NCBI GenBank assembly: GCA_037127255.1
Contig: JBANSL010000012.1
Coordinates: 18,114,615 to 18,178,614, forward strand
Length of the DNA: 64,000 nucleotides
Origin: Persicaria tinctoria
Taxonomy: Eukaryota; Streptophyta; Magnoliopsida; Caryophyllales; Polygonaceae
Reading direction: 5' to 3'
Part shown: positions 37,520 through 50,601 of the stretch, piece after piece
Position numbering within the stretch: position 1 is the stretch's first letter
Layout: each line of letters starts with the position of its first letter
Notes under the pieces: model-generated
Seen by the model: only the letters and a program-made list of their open reading frames with translations
What the model was told of the DNA's origin: nothing
The model's database searches: none
Position numbers and translations under genes: made by a program

Positions 37520-38973
37520 AGTAGAGTGTTATTAGCATACATACGATGTAAGACATTTTGATCCTGTTCAAATGAATCAAAGATTGAATTAGAAATCTTA
37601 ATAGTTTAATTTGAAGAGTGAGAGGATGATGATATTTGAGAAGAATTCATTGTTGATTCAAATAGAAAGGATAACGATAGAATCGAGTGACGAAAATGAG
37701 TGTGGAAGTTCTAAATAACATGAGTATTTATAGAAAATTTACCTGTCAAATTTGACCTACGGTGGGAGCAAAATTATGCCAAAACCCAATTTTTATACTA
37801 CCATGGGAGGAGATGGCCTAAGAAAAACATTTACTGGAGAAACAGATTGCCAGTTCAGAGAAACATGTTCTGGACAAATCAAATCATTTCAGAGAAACTA
37901 AGCGCCTGTATTCTATCTCTCGGCTGTCTCAAACAAAGCACACATCATGTGCAGTCCCAAAATTAATCAAAAGGGGCAAACTAATTATCCTAAACGGAAA
38001 CAAATCCCAAAATCCTCACTAATTGCTACCAAATTGCAACTAACACTAAATCAAAATACCTAAATCAAGATCAGCCATGTCTATCACAAACTGAAATCCA
38101 AATTTGGGAAAAACAAAAAAAGGCAAAGCTAAGCTTGACATACCAAACCAGGAAACCAAAGCAAGGGTCTCTTCCGATGCGGCTCCCGAAGAGGTCCTTT
38201 GTAAATGAAATTAATCGTATATTTCAAGTAAAACTCGTTCCAAATTTTAATAAATCGAACTTGAAATTATTAGAGCGAATTCCAGCCCAATTTTTAACTT
38301 TAAAAATCAATTCCGTCATATTCTCCCATTCTTATCCATTTCAAGTCATCCTCTCTTAATTGGGTAAAATTCTATCTCTTATTTCACTCCCTCCCTTCTT
38401 TGACCCCCTTCTATGGAAAACAAACAAACAACTACTGTAGCTCCTCTCTGATCGTGACCGAGACGGCGAGACCAGCTGAAGGCAATCTCTTTCCCCTTCT
38501 CTGTTTTCATTTGAATCCCTCTCCCCATTTTTGATAAAAAGGTAACAGGTGCACAACTGCCCTTTTTGTCTTCATCTTCCCCATCTAGGACTAACAACCT
38601 ACACCAACTCCCTCTTATCCTTTCATGTTTCTTTCCCCTTCTTTCACTCAGATTTCAAACCACCCACAAATCCCCTCTCTCTCTCTCTCCATTCTGTGGT
38701 TCATTCCCCATTCACCCTCTCATCTCCCAATTTTAAACATCAAACAAAGACCCCCCCTGTGGCTTTTGATTTCAACAAAAACAGACCTAAACCCACACAA
38801 AACACACCCTTACTTCCCAGAAATTCCTGAACAACCCTCCATCCACGCTTGAACGCCGCCCCTGATTCGACGAGGCTGAGCCGGGTCGCCTCCCCTGCTT
38901 ACCGAGAGCTCCCACGCCCCGCGTCCTCCTCCCTCTCCTCCTCCGAACCTAGCAGAAGCAGCAACATCTCCGA
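37520..38973. other. no gene recognised; AT-rich then GC-richer sequence
   Basis: 37520-37825 may be part of a MITE ending near GGAGATGGCC. 38400-38973 is CT-rich and increasingly GC-rich, like a plant promoter or leader, but leads into no gene. Confidence 0.4.
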
Positions 38974-39703
38974 CAGAGCCGGCCCTGGGGGTAGGCCCAA
39001 GAGGCGATCGCCTAGGGCCCCCTAACGAGTAGGGCCCCAGAAAAAAAAAATTATGTTATATATATAACTAAGGTATTGTATATTATTATATTTACACGTA
39101 ATAAAAGATTTATGAAAATTTATACGTCAAAAAAACTCATGTGTGATGTGACTTTAAATGTTTCAAGTCAACGATAAAGAGTCTAAGAAGGTCTCTGTCT
39201 TTCAATTTTTGTTATAAATTCAAAAACGAGTAGTTTTTAAGTAACAACTTATGCTACTTTAATAAATTTATTTAAGTGATTATAGTATTTTATTTGGATA
39301 AATTTGCAACGCAATAATATATTTTAAAGTGTTTAACCTTACTGTTTTACATTCATGGGAAAGAATATAATATTTAAAAAAATATTTTTACTTTTATTTC
39401 TCACTAATTTTTTTTAATAGGATTTCTAAGGAAATATAATAAAAAAAAAGTAAACAAGTATATTAGTAAATCTATAATTTGTAGTATTTTGTTGTGTTAT
39501 ACCGAGAGATTGTATAATACTGAATGTCCGTAAATTTTCCTTTTAGTGATAAAAATAAAATATGAAATTTATAATTGTTAAATATATATATAAAAAATTG
39601 CATTGTTTGATAATTTTTCTAAAAAATATTATGAATATTTATATTAATCAAAAGACTTTTTTTTTAGTAGCCTCGGGCCCCAAAAATCTCAAGGCCGGCC
39701 CTG
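38974..39703. mobile_element. hAT-type non-autonomous element, 730 bp
   Basis: The ends CAGAGCCGGCCCTG and AAGGCCGGCCCTG are inverted repeats, flanked by perfect 8-bp copies of ATCTCCGA (38966-38973 and 39704-39711). The interior is AT-rich without coding sequence. The GC-rich host sequence is continuous across the insertion. Confidence 0.92.
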
Positions 39704-39711
39704 ATCTCCGA

Positions 39712-40162
39712 GGGTCTCTTCCGTCAAGCCGGAAGTAGCCAGAAAGTGTCGGAACCGCCGCCGCGCTCAATTTCCCCTCCGAGATTCCCTGTTTCTCCCT
39801 TTCCCGTCCGGTAAGAGCTCTCTCCTTCTCCTTTCGATCGGGATACTATAAAGTTCGTATTTGACCCTTAATATCCGTCCTAGACCGAGGCTTCGTTTCT
39901 CCCGACTCCGACGAGCCCGAAGAGCCCCCGACTCCGTCGCCGACGAAGCGTGAAGACCCCAACGAGTTTCCGGCGAGCCTCGAATTCATCTCAGTGAGCT
40001 CCGCTCCTCCTTTCTCTCCTTGGTTTCTCCTTGTTTGCTGTTTGGGGTTGCTGTCGAGGGGGATATCACGGGGTGAGGGCGAGAGAAAGCCACCGGCGGC
40101 ATTTCTTTTCCAGATTTTCGATCGGTGTTTTTGGAAGGGGATGATGAACAGTATCTTGTTTA
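39712..40162. other. GC-rich stretch, no gene recognised
   Basis: Continues the GC-rich sequence interrupted by the hAT element. It has short open frames only and looks like leader or LTR-downstream sequence. Confidence 0.4.
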
Positions 40163-40494
40163 GAGCATGGGCAATGGGGGTTCTTTAACCCAAATTTAAG
40201 AAATTTAATACTATTTTATTTGAGATTGTAAAAAATGGGTTAATGAATGATTTGACTTGTTCTCTCCTAAGGAACTCTTAAACACCCTACAAAGGAGAGA
40301 AATTGGGGACCACATCAAAAAAAAGTTGAAAGAAGAGTGAAGAGATAAAAGATAAAAAGGGAGTTAAGAAACTATAATGAGTTCTAGGGATGTGAGTGAA
40401 AATGTATAATGAGTTGTTTAAGGAATAGTAAAGAGAGACAAAGATAAAAAGTGGAGTTAAGAAATCCAATTGGGTTCGAGGGATGCGGATGCTC
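40163..40494. mobile_element. PIF/Harbinger (Tourist-like) MITE
   Basis: Ends GAGCATGGGCAATGG and GGATGCGGATGCTC are imperfect inverted repeats with a TTA duplication (40160-40162 and 40495-40497). Related sequence is seen at about 58080-58230 (TAGGGATGTGAGTGAAAA) and on the other strand near 52965-53010. Confidence 0.75.
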
Positions 40495-40779
40495 TTACTC
40501 CCTTTCTTCAGCTCCGCGGGTCCCACCTCCACCTCAGCGCCACTTTTGCGTTTGGGCCCCACTTTCTTTTTCTAACTTCAGATTGAATAAGAGGGATGGA
40601 GGGCTTCGGCCTTGTGTTCCAAAACAATCAGTTGGGCCTATTTGTTTTCAAAAGAAAAATCCAGGCTTTGGGCCTGTTTTCAAACAATCCGGTTTTGGAA
40701 GATTTAAGGCAAGTGGGCTCGGTTTGGTAGTTTTCTATATAAAAAGGGGTCGGTTTTATTAATTTCATAAGGGCTGATT

Positions 40780-42449
40780 TTATAAAATAAAAATGGTGTG
40801 GTGTGGATTTTTAGGAAATTGGAAATATCTTATGAAATTGTTTAATAAATGGTATTTGAAATATTATATAATCTTATGCGAGATTTAAGATATAAATATT
40901 ATTTTTGGGATTTAAGATATAATATTATGGTGATTAAAAGAAAAATATAATATTATGAGACTTAGAGATTTAAAAGTATATTAACGGAATTTCTAACTAG
41001 TTGATTCGGATTTTAAAGCAGTTTCGGGACTAACTCGGAAATTATGTGATTGGTGGCTAACTAGCATGATTGATGTGAATGGTTGACTAATATCATGATT
41101 GGTGTGTACTAATGGCATGATTGATTGAATAAAGGCATGATGAAATGTTAAAATTGTGTATTGTTAATGTATGCTTTCGAGATATGATGAACTTGATATA
41201 TGTGATGTGCGGATTATTATTGCGGATACATTGTGGCGGATACATGAATGTGACGGAATGGAGTGATGATAATGATATGGTTTTGTGGAATGTGGCGATA
41301 TGATGAATGGTTGGACTTGACGGAACGATGATTGCGATATGGTTGCTATTCTCGTTGAATGATATGCTTGAGTGCTTGGATGATTAGACGTAGACTTATA
41401 TAAATTTTCCTATATGTATCTAGGTGATCTTTAATCTATCGTAATGCTTGTCTTGTTGTTCTGCACCGCCAGGTAAGTTCTTAGAGCTTACTCAGATTGA
41501 TTCCCATTTGCATGTAATCATAGGATATACTAGGTGTTTGCATTCATAATCAGCATGTCATGTAGTACCATGCTAGGTTGCATTGACCGTTGAGCATTCT
41601 ATTTCTTTATGCGTATGTAAACAGAACGGTCGTTATCTGTGAAGTAACTAGAGTCTTTGCTAGGGTTATAGGATGGCCCGGTCCCATCGGGTCTCGTCCT
41701 GAGTCAATCGAGTCATGAACTTCCTTATATTATGAGATGCCTGCGGGCTTTATTGTGGAGCGGGTTGGGCATGCGTGCCGCCCGATTTTATTGGAATGCA
41801 TTCACGAGCTGACCAGTCTCCGCCCTATCGGAAGGGGGTGGAGGTAGGAGAGGGATATACCATTTGGTATTTTGTGCTAAGGCCTTGTTATTATTATGCA
41901 CCTGATCATAGGGGCATGTTAGTGTGTTAATATTCTGCCTTGCATCTAAAAGCATCTTTATTAGGAATAGCGTATATGGTATGATTACAGTAGGACATAG
42001 TCCTGTGGGTGGGCCTCAGTCTGATCCCACGCCCTGCATTATTTTTTTTAGGTATGTCATATATGTTTAACGATGCTGGTTCTGCTCCATGACCGCGGGT
42101 TTTGACATGACGGAAAGAGAGAGTTGAGACTCTGACTTCACTAAAGTATTAATGGTTTAGATTTGAATATTTGGCTTACGTTTTGACCCGCCCCTGCCGT
42201 GGTACCCATTTTGTATCATACTTTACTTCCGCTTCTGTATGACTATGAGTTTCTACGCTTAGACTTACGACAGGTACAGGGGACTTCCTAGGGGATTCCA
42301 ACGATCCCTTCGAATTTGGGTGTGAAATCCCACTTTGAAAGTGTTAGTTAGGATTTCAAACTTTCAACCTGTACTCGGGGCGCAAGATCCTAACGAGGGG
42401 TTTCATCCCTCGAAACGTAACCCGGGAATCATAATCCCGGGCCGTTACA
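40780..42449 (+). mobile_element. gypsy-type LTR, 3' part (start not defined)
   Basis: The sequence ends in a hairpin-containing CCCGGGCCGTTACA, a terminus typical of long plant Ty3-gypsy LTRs. It has no coding domains. A matching TGTAAC start was not found; the MITE at 40163 or other rearrangements may have removed it. The arms CCCGGGA and TCCCGGG at 42421-42441 pair. Confidence 0.45.
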
Positions 42450-42859
42450 TCCTTGTTGCTCCGCCTCTCTCAAAATCGAGACTTCTCGAGCTCCAGTTCT
42501 CCTGCTCCTTTGGTTTCTACTTACCCAAACCGATAGCCCTAAAAGGCTCAAATCGCAAATTGCAAACAGAAATCAGCTAAGAAATTGGGCATTCAATTGG
42601 AAGTGAACACGAGAGGAAATCTAAACGATGAATCAAATATCGAATTGGAGATTTTCGAGAAAGATTGAGCATACCTAATTAACTGGAGTTGCATCCTCTT
42701 CCCGTATCTCCTTGCAGCGACATCCCTGAAGGCGCTAACGTGTCTGCCACCCTCTCTTCCGATCGTCCAAGAAATCGCTCCTCAAGTTGTCCCTAATTGT
42801 GCGGCGTTGATGCACTTGACTCCAATTGAATTCAGTGTCTCCCGTCATTGCTCTGTTCA
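42450..42859. other. spacer, no gene recognised
   Basis: Short open frames only; it is the host sequence of the foldback element that follows. Confidence 0.4.
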
Positions 42860-42868
42860 GACCTAAAT

Positions 42869-43806
42869 GAGAAATTCCGTCTGGTACCCCTGTATTTTGT
42901 GCAATTCCGGATGGTGTCCCAAAGGTTTTTTTTTCCGTTTGGTACCCCCGAGTTTTTGTAAAATTCCGGCCCGTGACCAAAGTTGAATGTAAAATACTAA
43001 AATGTTTAGAACCTTCTTGCCGTCAAGTGTGATGATTTTAAACCAAATTAACCCAGTAACCTCTTTTAAATCTAATTCAACCCAATATAATATTTTACAA
43101 GTGGATTCAACCCAATATAATATTCAACCCAATTTTTTTTTTCCTCAAAAAAAAAAAATTCAACCCAATTTAACCTATTATTCCAATTGAAATATTTATT
43201 TAAAAAATATAATATTTAACAAGTGGATTAGTAAATCTTATTCCAAAAAATTTTTAAAATAAAACTTAAGGCCACCTTTGAAACACAAAAAAAAAGAGTA
43301 AATTTAAAATACTAAGAGTAAATTTAAGGCCTTAAACCAAATTAACCCATTGGCCTTAAATTTACCTTCAAAGGTGGCCTTAAATTTAAGGCCACCTTTG
43401 AAACACAAGTTTTATTTTAAAATTTTTTTGGGAATAAGAGGTACTAATCCACTCGTTAAATATTATATTGTTTAAATAAGTATTTCAATTGGAGTAATAG
43501 TTTAAATTGGGTTGAATTTTTTTAGGAAAAAAAAATTGGGTTGAATATTATATTGGGTTGAATCCACTTGTAAAATATTATATTGGGTTAAATTGGGTTG
43601 AATTAGATTTAAAAGAGGTTAATGGGTTAATTTGGTTTAAAATCATCACACTTAACGGCAAGTTAAAGGTTCTAAACATTTTACATTCAACTTTGGTTAC
43701 GGGTCAGAATTTTACAAAAGCTCGGGGGTACCAAACGAAAAAAAAAAAACCTTTTAGACACCATTCGAAATTGCACAAAACACAGGGGTACCAGACGAAA
43801 TTTCCC
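42869..43806. mobile_element. Mutator-type foldback element, 938 bp, near-palindromic
   Basis: The left end GAGAAATTCCGTCTGG and the right end CCAGACGAAATTTCCC are inverted. Perfect 9-bp copies of GACCTAAAT flank it (42860-42868 and 43807-43815). The arms continue as inverted repeats for about 440 bp each, almost to the centre near 43350. There is no coding capacity. A transcript would fold into one long hairpin. Confidence 0.92.
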
Positions 43807-44099
43807 GACCTAAATTAATGGGGGAGGACCGGAGGTGACCTCATCTGTGAAGATACCTGCACATAAATTTTTGGGGCTGAACTAAAGAAACAAAAATGGG
43901 TTTTGACTTGTTATCAGACATATCCGAAATGAAGTTGGGCTTTAATGTGACCACAAATCCACATATACATATCATACGTATTCATATGTATGATTTGAAA
44001 AAAGATGGGCATGCTTTGTTAAGCCAGACAAAAAGAATGTCTTTAATTACACAATTCACCCACTAAAATATAAGAATTATAATTGGCATTAATTAAGAA

Positions 44100-47060
44100 T
44101 TCGAGTTTGATCAAAACATAAAATTAAACTCGTCAAATATTCTTTGCCAATTAATTCTAGTGGGTCAATCTCAAATCGGCTTCAACAAAAAACGGAGTCA
44201 AAACCTCAAATCGAGTTTCACCAAATATAAACTCGATCTTCATTTTAGAACTACGTATAGACTTGATACTCTTTTACGAGTTACGTAGGAAATTCCATAC
44301 AAAATTATAAATAGAGAGAATTGAAAGATTAAGACCCCTTCAATAATTTTATTAGTTTATAGACCTATAATAATTTTTTTAATCAAATAAATCTTTTCAA
44401 GTGTATTATTACCTATTTACCCTCAAAAAGATTTTGTTTTAAAAACCTACTCCATATATTTCTGTTCCGAGAATAGTGGACCGGCGGTTCTCTCTCCTAA
44501 TTGAATATTCTAGAATTTGATTAGCATCTTAGAAGTTGCAGTAATATAATAAACTATAATTTTGAAAATTGTTTAAGAAAATCATTATAGATAAAATAAT
44601 AGAATGTCTTCCGTCCCTAATTACGGGCTTTCAATATACATGTCAACGTTATTGCATAGTCTGTATATAAAAAGTTTTTTTTCAAAACAATGTATATAAG
44701 AAGTTGATATAAAAGATAATGTAATGTATTTAATTAACATAATAATCAAGCTACATCAAAAAAATACCATGAGGGCTCGGTTAAAAAAAACCATTTGTAC
44801 TATTTAAAAAAAAATTATTTAGTACGAAGAGGGCCTAATAAAGCTACATGTCAACGTTGTTTTGTTATATAAGAACTTTATATACTTAAAAGATATGAAT
44901 TAAAATCAAACAATAATTTCTGAACCAATATTATGCAGACTCCACGTTCGGAAATGAATTTACAATAAATCATTACATTATATTATCAACCAACAATAAT
45001 TTCACTGTAAGGTATGAGATGACAATAATTAACATTCCCGAAATTGATTTTTTATTGTATTACATTACATGATTACAATATTTTAAAAAAAATTATATGT
45101 ACAATATCTTATTTATTGGACGATATTAAAGAATTACAATAGATTAGTAATTGTACCCCATTACGGAATTACAATAGATTGCTTATTGTACTTTATTATG
45201 GAATTACAATATTTTATTTATTAATGTACATCGTATTCCTCAACTTGATTATATATTTTACTAAAAGAGATCCTAATCATCTAATTCTCTTTAACATTTA
45301 TAATTATACAGTATTACCCTATTAGCTAGCTTAGCGTAACATGATTCATATATATTGTAATAAATATTACAATAAATATACGTATTTTAATGTTCAATGT
45401 AATCTTATTGTATTATATATTGTAATGTAATGATTGTTGTATTCCTCTATTCATGTATTGTAATGATTATACTATTTTATTGTAAAGGAAGAGTTTGTAC
45501 GTGATTTCCTATAATATATATATATATATATACTAGATCTTTTAAAAAATACATAAGAAATAAGGAAAGAATGAAGGTAAAACATAAAAGGATAATTTAA
45601 GAATATTTGGTAATTTATTGTTATTAATTTTTGTAAATACAAAATAAGAAAGAAAAGGAATTAAAGGATAAAACTTAAAAGGGTAATTTAGCCATTAAAA
45701 CACTACAAGGTCTATTTAATAAAAAAATTATTGATAGGGTCTATTTTATTGAAAGGAGTCTATATACCCCATTAACTCTTTTAAATACGCCGAATCCAGT
45801 CACTTGTTACAAATTAAATCAAATTTGTTCTCATAAACGAATTACGAGTGATTTGATTCTCTTCTAAGAGATACGTAGGAAACCCGATACAAAGCTATAG
45901 CTCATCGGGTTCAATCACACGGTCCTCAAACAACCAAAAGAGAAAAACCACAAAATCAAATTGGTTCCTTCTCAAATGAACTACGGATGATTTGATCCTG
46001 TACCAACGGGTACGTAGGTAGCTCGACTTACAACTTAAGCTCGTCGGGTACAATCGTCAATCCAAATCAAATCAAATTTGTTCTTCATTTTAGAATTACG
46101 TAAAGATTTGACGCCTCCTATCGGCTACGTAGGTAACCCGATATTAAATCCTAAAAATATATCGGATTATTGGGTACAGTCGTCAACCTCTAAATTCCCT
46201 TTAAATGAATACGAGGTCAAAATCAAACAAATTCAAATTTTCCATGCCGACTCGATATAAAGCTTCTGCTAGTCGAGTTCAATCATCACCCTCAAATGAT
46301 CATAGGGTCAATCCAAATACAAAGTTCATCTTTGTTCCGAACTACGGTGACTTGATTCCACCAAACTAGCGGATACGTAGGAAACTCAATGTAAATCAAA
46401 TTCTCACCGAGTCCAGTCACATCCAAAATTTGAAATCAAATCTCCTCAAATTCGCTTTTCGACTCTAAGTCGTCCCAAATATCAAATTTCCATCAAATCC
46501 AAAGTGTCTCATCCGACTCGATACAAAGCTCCCGCTCGCCGAGTTCGGTCACGACCAAAACTTCACAAACCCAAATACCAAATTCAAATTTGTCTTTTTC
46601 AAGAACTACGTATGATTTGATCCCTTCCAAAAGGGTACGTAGGAAACTCATAAACGAGTTCAATCACGATCCCCAAATTGACCTTTAAGTCAAAACAAGT
46701 CAAATCTCAAATCAAGACAAATCATACTCCACATCAAAATCAAATCGTTTTATATGCAAATGATAGGCGGGTTACTTGAGTTACCCTTCCGAGAAGGTGG
46801 GCTCAGGCTACTCGGGTGGAGTGTTGTTCGAGCTACCCTTCGTAGAAGGTGGGCTTAAACTTCATCCTCTGATGCATATAAGAAAACGAAACCAAATCCA
46901 AATCCAAACCAAAACACACACAAATTCCAAAACACTCTGAACTACGTAAGGCTTGATTCTCTTCCAACAGATACGTAGGCAACCCGCTAAAATTGGGGTG
47001 CAGCCCAAATCACCAAAACCAACAAAATCTTGGTATCGATACGACTTCGAATCAAGAGGA
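44100..47060. repeat. degenerate tandem array with TACGTAGG core
   Basis: Imperfect units of roughly 120-190 bp, each with an AACTACG...TTGAT part, a TACGTAGGNAAC core and a GAGTTCAATCAC-like part, recur from about 44160 to 44300 and 45780 to 47000. A TIR element splits the array. I recall such repeats from plant LTR retroelement leaders; no genes are present. Confidence 0.65.
44333..45770. mobile_element. TIR element of about 1.4 kb inside the array
   Basis: The first and last roughly 110 bp are inverted versions of each other (CCCCTTCAATAATTTTATTAG with ATAGACC on the left; the complement of GGTCTATTTTATTGAAAGGAG on the right). Flanking ATTAA copies (44328-44332 and 45771-45775) may be the duplication. 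The AT-rich interior has no coding sequence. Family not certain; a Mutator-like MITE is possible. Confidence 0.55.
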
Positions 47061-47144
47061 TAACCAAAAGGGGTCGAACTCAAATATTAAAAATCAAATA
47101 AAATGTGTTGTACGATTATTTGCGCATCTTTGTCCAACAGTAAG

Positions 47145-50100
47145 AATATCAGCAAGCCGCACTCCTGTTTTGACATGTTGGGGATGAATAAAACCAGCTA
47201 CAAGGTACTGGCGTGTGAAGTGGCAATCTATCTTTAAGTGCTTAGTTCTCTCATGGAAAACCGGATTTTCAGCTATGTGAATTGCAGACCTGCTATCATA
47301 GTACAGAGGTATAGGCCATGGCACACAGATAGACAATTCTTGAAGAATACCTTCCACCCAAATTAATTCACTGGTGGTGGTGGACATGCTCCTGTACGTA
47401 TTCTGCCTCAGCAGAAGATTTAGACACTGTATTTTGCTTCTTTGTCTTCCAAGACACCAAGTTGTTGCCCAAGAACACACAATAGCCAATCAATGATTTA
47501 GCACTGAATTGACAAGTGCCCCAGTCAGCATCACAGTAGGATGCAATGGTTTTTGAAGAGGATACAGGATAGAAAAGGCCTACAACAAGAATGTCTTTCA
47601 AATACCTTACCACATGTAAGGCAGCTTCATAATGAGGATGTCTCGGCTCTGACATGAACTGGCTGAGATGTCGAACGACATAAGTAATGTCAGGTCTTGT
47701 GAGATTAAGAAATAATAACCTTCCTATTAACCTTCTGTAAATTTCAAGATCAGCCAAGATCTCCCCTACATCAATTGACAACTTCAATCCTCTAGGGAGA
47801 GGGAAAGTAGCTGGTTTACAATGTAACATATTGCAATCAGATAACACATCAACCACATATATCATTTGATGAAGATGAGTACCTGAATCATTTCTAGAAA
47901 TTTCCAAACCTAGGAAATATCTTGCATACCCCAAATCTTTGATGGTGAATGCATGATGTAAGGCCATCTCGGTTTGTTGTATACACTCCTCATCATCCCC
48001 AGTAAAGAGAAGGTCAACTACATATACCAGTGCTGTCACAATTCCATCTTGAACTTTCTTTACAAATAAAGAGTAGTCACCAAGGCACTGCTCATATCCC
48101 AGACTAATAAGAAATATGCAAAGCTCAGCGTTCCACTGTCTAGAAGCTTGTTTGAGCCCTTAAATAGATTTTCTGAGCCTACATACTTGATTAGGCTTTG
48201 ACAAAACATAACCTTCAGGCGGCTGCATAAACACTTCTTCTTCTAAATGCCCATGTCAAAAAGCATTATTCACATCTAGTTGATGTAATGGCCAATTTTT
48301 TATTGTTGCTAGTGCCAACAACAATCTGACTGTGCTAAATTTAGCCATTGGAGAGAAAGTATGTTTATAATCTTTCCCTTTTATCTGATTATACCCTTTG
48401 GCAACCAATCTGGCCTTGAACCTCTCCACAGTTTCATCAGGTCTGTACTTAATCTTGTACACCTATTTGTTGCCTATTGCTTTCTTTCCTGGAGACAAAT
48501 CCACCATCTCCCAGGTTCTGTTTGCTTCAAGTGCTTCAATTTCAGTTTTCATTGCTTGCACCCAATGATCCTCCTTTACTGCATGCTTGTAATGCACATG
48601 CTCATGTAGACTTGCCATAAGAGCAAAGGGTGGAATAAATGTATGGTATTTGTCATGAGATTGGTCAAGGCATGTGGCAAGAAATCTTTGGGATTAGGAA
48701 GAATTGCTTCTTCTGGTTTGACAGACAAAGTCCTGCATGTGTTTTGGTTGAATTATGGCTCTTGATGATCTTCTTAAGGGAGGAAAATCATTATGATCAT
48801 CTAAGAAACTAGTATATGGCTGTGGCTGTATGGGTGTAAGGGTGTGTTTTTGTGAAGAAGGCAAGGTAGTACTATGTGTGGAGGATGGTGAAGGTGTATT
48901 TGGTACAACCTCATCAGTAGAGCTAAGCATGGGACTAGGTGTATGTGAATTAAAAGGATTATGGTATTGTGTTTGGAAATTAGTATCTGTAGCAGGGTTC
49001 ACAAGAGGTAAGGAATGGTGCTCCTGGCTTAAGGGCATTTGCAATGGCTCTTTTATTTCCTTAAAAGGAAAGGATTTTTCTTGAAAAATCACATCCCTAC
49101 TAATAAATGTGATTCTAGATTCCAGGTCCTATACTTTGTAGGCTTTCTGCCCATGAGGATAGCTAAGAAAAATGCATCTTCTTGATTTAGCAGACATCTT
49201 GTCTCTCCCTGGTTGATTTACTGATGCATAACATAGACAACCAGGTACCTTCAACTCTTCATATGAAGCAGGCTTCCCAAACAATACTTCATAAGGTGAT
49301 TTCCATTTCAGAATCTCAGTGGGCAACTTGTTAATCACATAAGTTGCAGATAAAATACACTATCCCCAAAACTTGATTGGCAAACCTGCATGTAATCTCA
49401 TGCTTCTAGCAGTTTCCACAAGGTGTTTGTACGTGCTTTCTCTTTACCCTCCCATTTTGTTGTGGAGTGTAAGGTACTGTCTTCTCATGTACAATGCCCT
49501 TTTCAGCAAATAATTCTTGACACTGTCTTGAGGTGAACTCTGTGCCATTATCTATTCTTATGCATTTCGCACAGCATTCAAACTGATTTCTCACATAAGC
49601 CAGAAAATTTGTCACAGTTTTGAACACATGTATCTTATTTTTGAGCAAGAATGTCCAAGTAATTCTTGAACTATCATCTAAAACAGTTAGGTAATATTGA
49701 AAACCATTATAAGTAGCACTATATGGTCCCCGTAGATCCATATGGATCAAATCAAAAGGCTTATCTGCTCTGCTTAAATTTATTTCAAAAGGAAGCATGT
49801 GATGTTTGCATAAGGCACAAGTGTCACAATGAAAATCATTAAAATTTGTCTGCTTCATAAACTGCAAGTGTATCATCTTTGAAACTGAATTATGTCCAAG
49901 TCTAGCATGTGTTACATCTAAATCACAACTAGCTTTATTACAAGATATTGAAGGCAAAACATGACACTGCTTCTTAATTCCCCAGCTTCTTGCTTGATCA
50001 ACTGACAACACCTTGTAAAGACCATGTTTCCTCTCTCTAGACAACATCACTTCCTTAGTTCCAGGGTCCTGGATATAACAAGATGTACGAGTAAACACAG

Positions 50101-50311
50101 CAATCAGTTCATTATCATCTAATAATCTTCCAACTGATAATAAGCTATGTTTTAAGTCTGGCACCAGCAATACATCATTCAACCAAATAGTGTCAGTTAT
50201 TTGCAATCTCCCTGATTCAGTAACAGTTTCCACAGTACCATCAGGCAAGCCTATTAGAACAGGTTTACAAAGCCTGACTCTGGCTTGAGAAAAATGATCA
50301 ATGAGCATCAT
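47145..50311 (-). pseudogene. copia pol of the minus-strand element
   Basis: Read right to left. The pre-integrase and integrase part (50311-49406) has DVTHARLGHNS, DTCALCKH, DLRGPYSATYNG, IDNGTEF and PYTPQQNG. Then come the integrase end (LPTEILKWKSPYEVLFG), a linker rich in Ser/Pro, RT ([21 protein letters not shown]), and a degraded catalytic box reading YVVD instead of YVDD near 48010. RNase H pieces are YCDADWG and KSSAEAEY, then in another frame YYDSRSAIHIAENP. Frameshifts lie near 49420 and 47400, and RT is broken at several points. The final codons are beyond the 14.2-kb insert. Confidence 0.85.
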
Positions 50312-50601
50312 ATGATCACTAGCTCATGTATCCACAATCCACTCATCTCTAGCTTGTAAAGACAAGTTAACAGAACTAGCATGAGTTGATAGGTTACCTG
50401 CAAAATTGGCAAAGGCCTTATCTGATTGACTCTTTCCCTTCATACCTGCCCCTCTATGTTTCCTGAACTCTCTTCAAGAGGACTATTCATCATAGCCCCA
50501 TTCATAAATCCTGCTGCATTAGCTGAACTTTTTCCTGTAGAGTTGTTCCGTTGACTCTCCTTTAACTCTTTGAACCAATCAGGCACCCCATGTAACTTAA
50601 G

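Larger units (their letters stand above)
32924..47139. mobile_element. 14.2-kb insertion with LTR-type termini (probable solo LTR swollen by nested elements)
   Basis: The insert starts TGTTGGAGGG and ends TTGTCCAACA, with 7-bp perfect inverted ends (TGTTGGA/TCCAACA). It is flanked by GTAAG at 32919-32923 and 47140-47144. Excising it restores continuity of the copia pol C-terminus. The first 340 bp look like an LTR U3 region, with a TATA-like CCTATAAAATGG at about 33261. No second copy of the start or end was found inside, so I infer one LTR that later took in the other elements. An element with undetected internal LTRs is the alternative. Confidence 0.75.

Noticed and set aside
38549..38852. 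Possible gene start in CT- and GC-rich sequence
   Set aside because: Frames are short, Pro/Ser-rich and not followed by coding exons.
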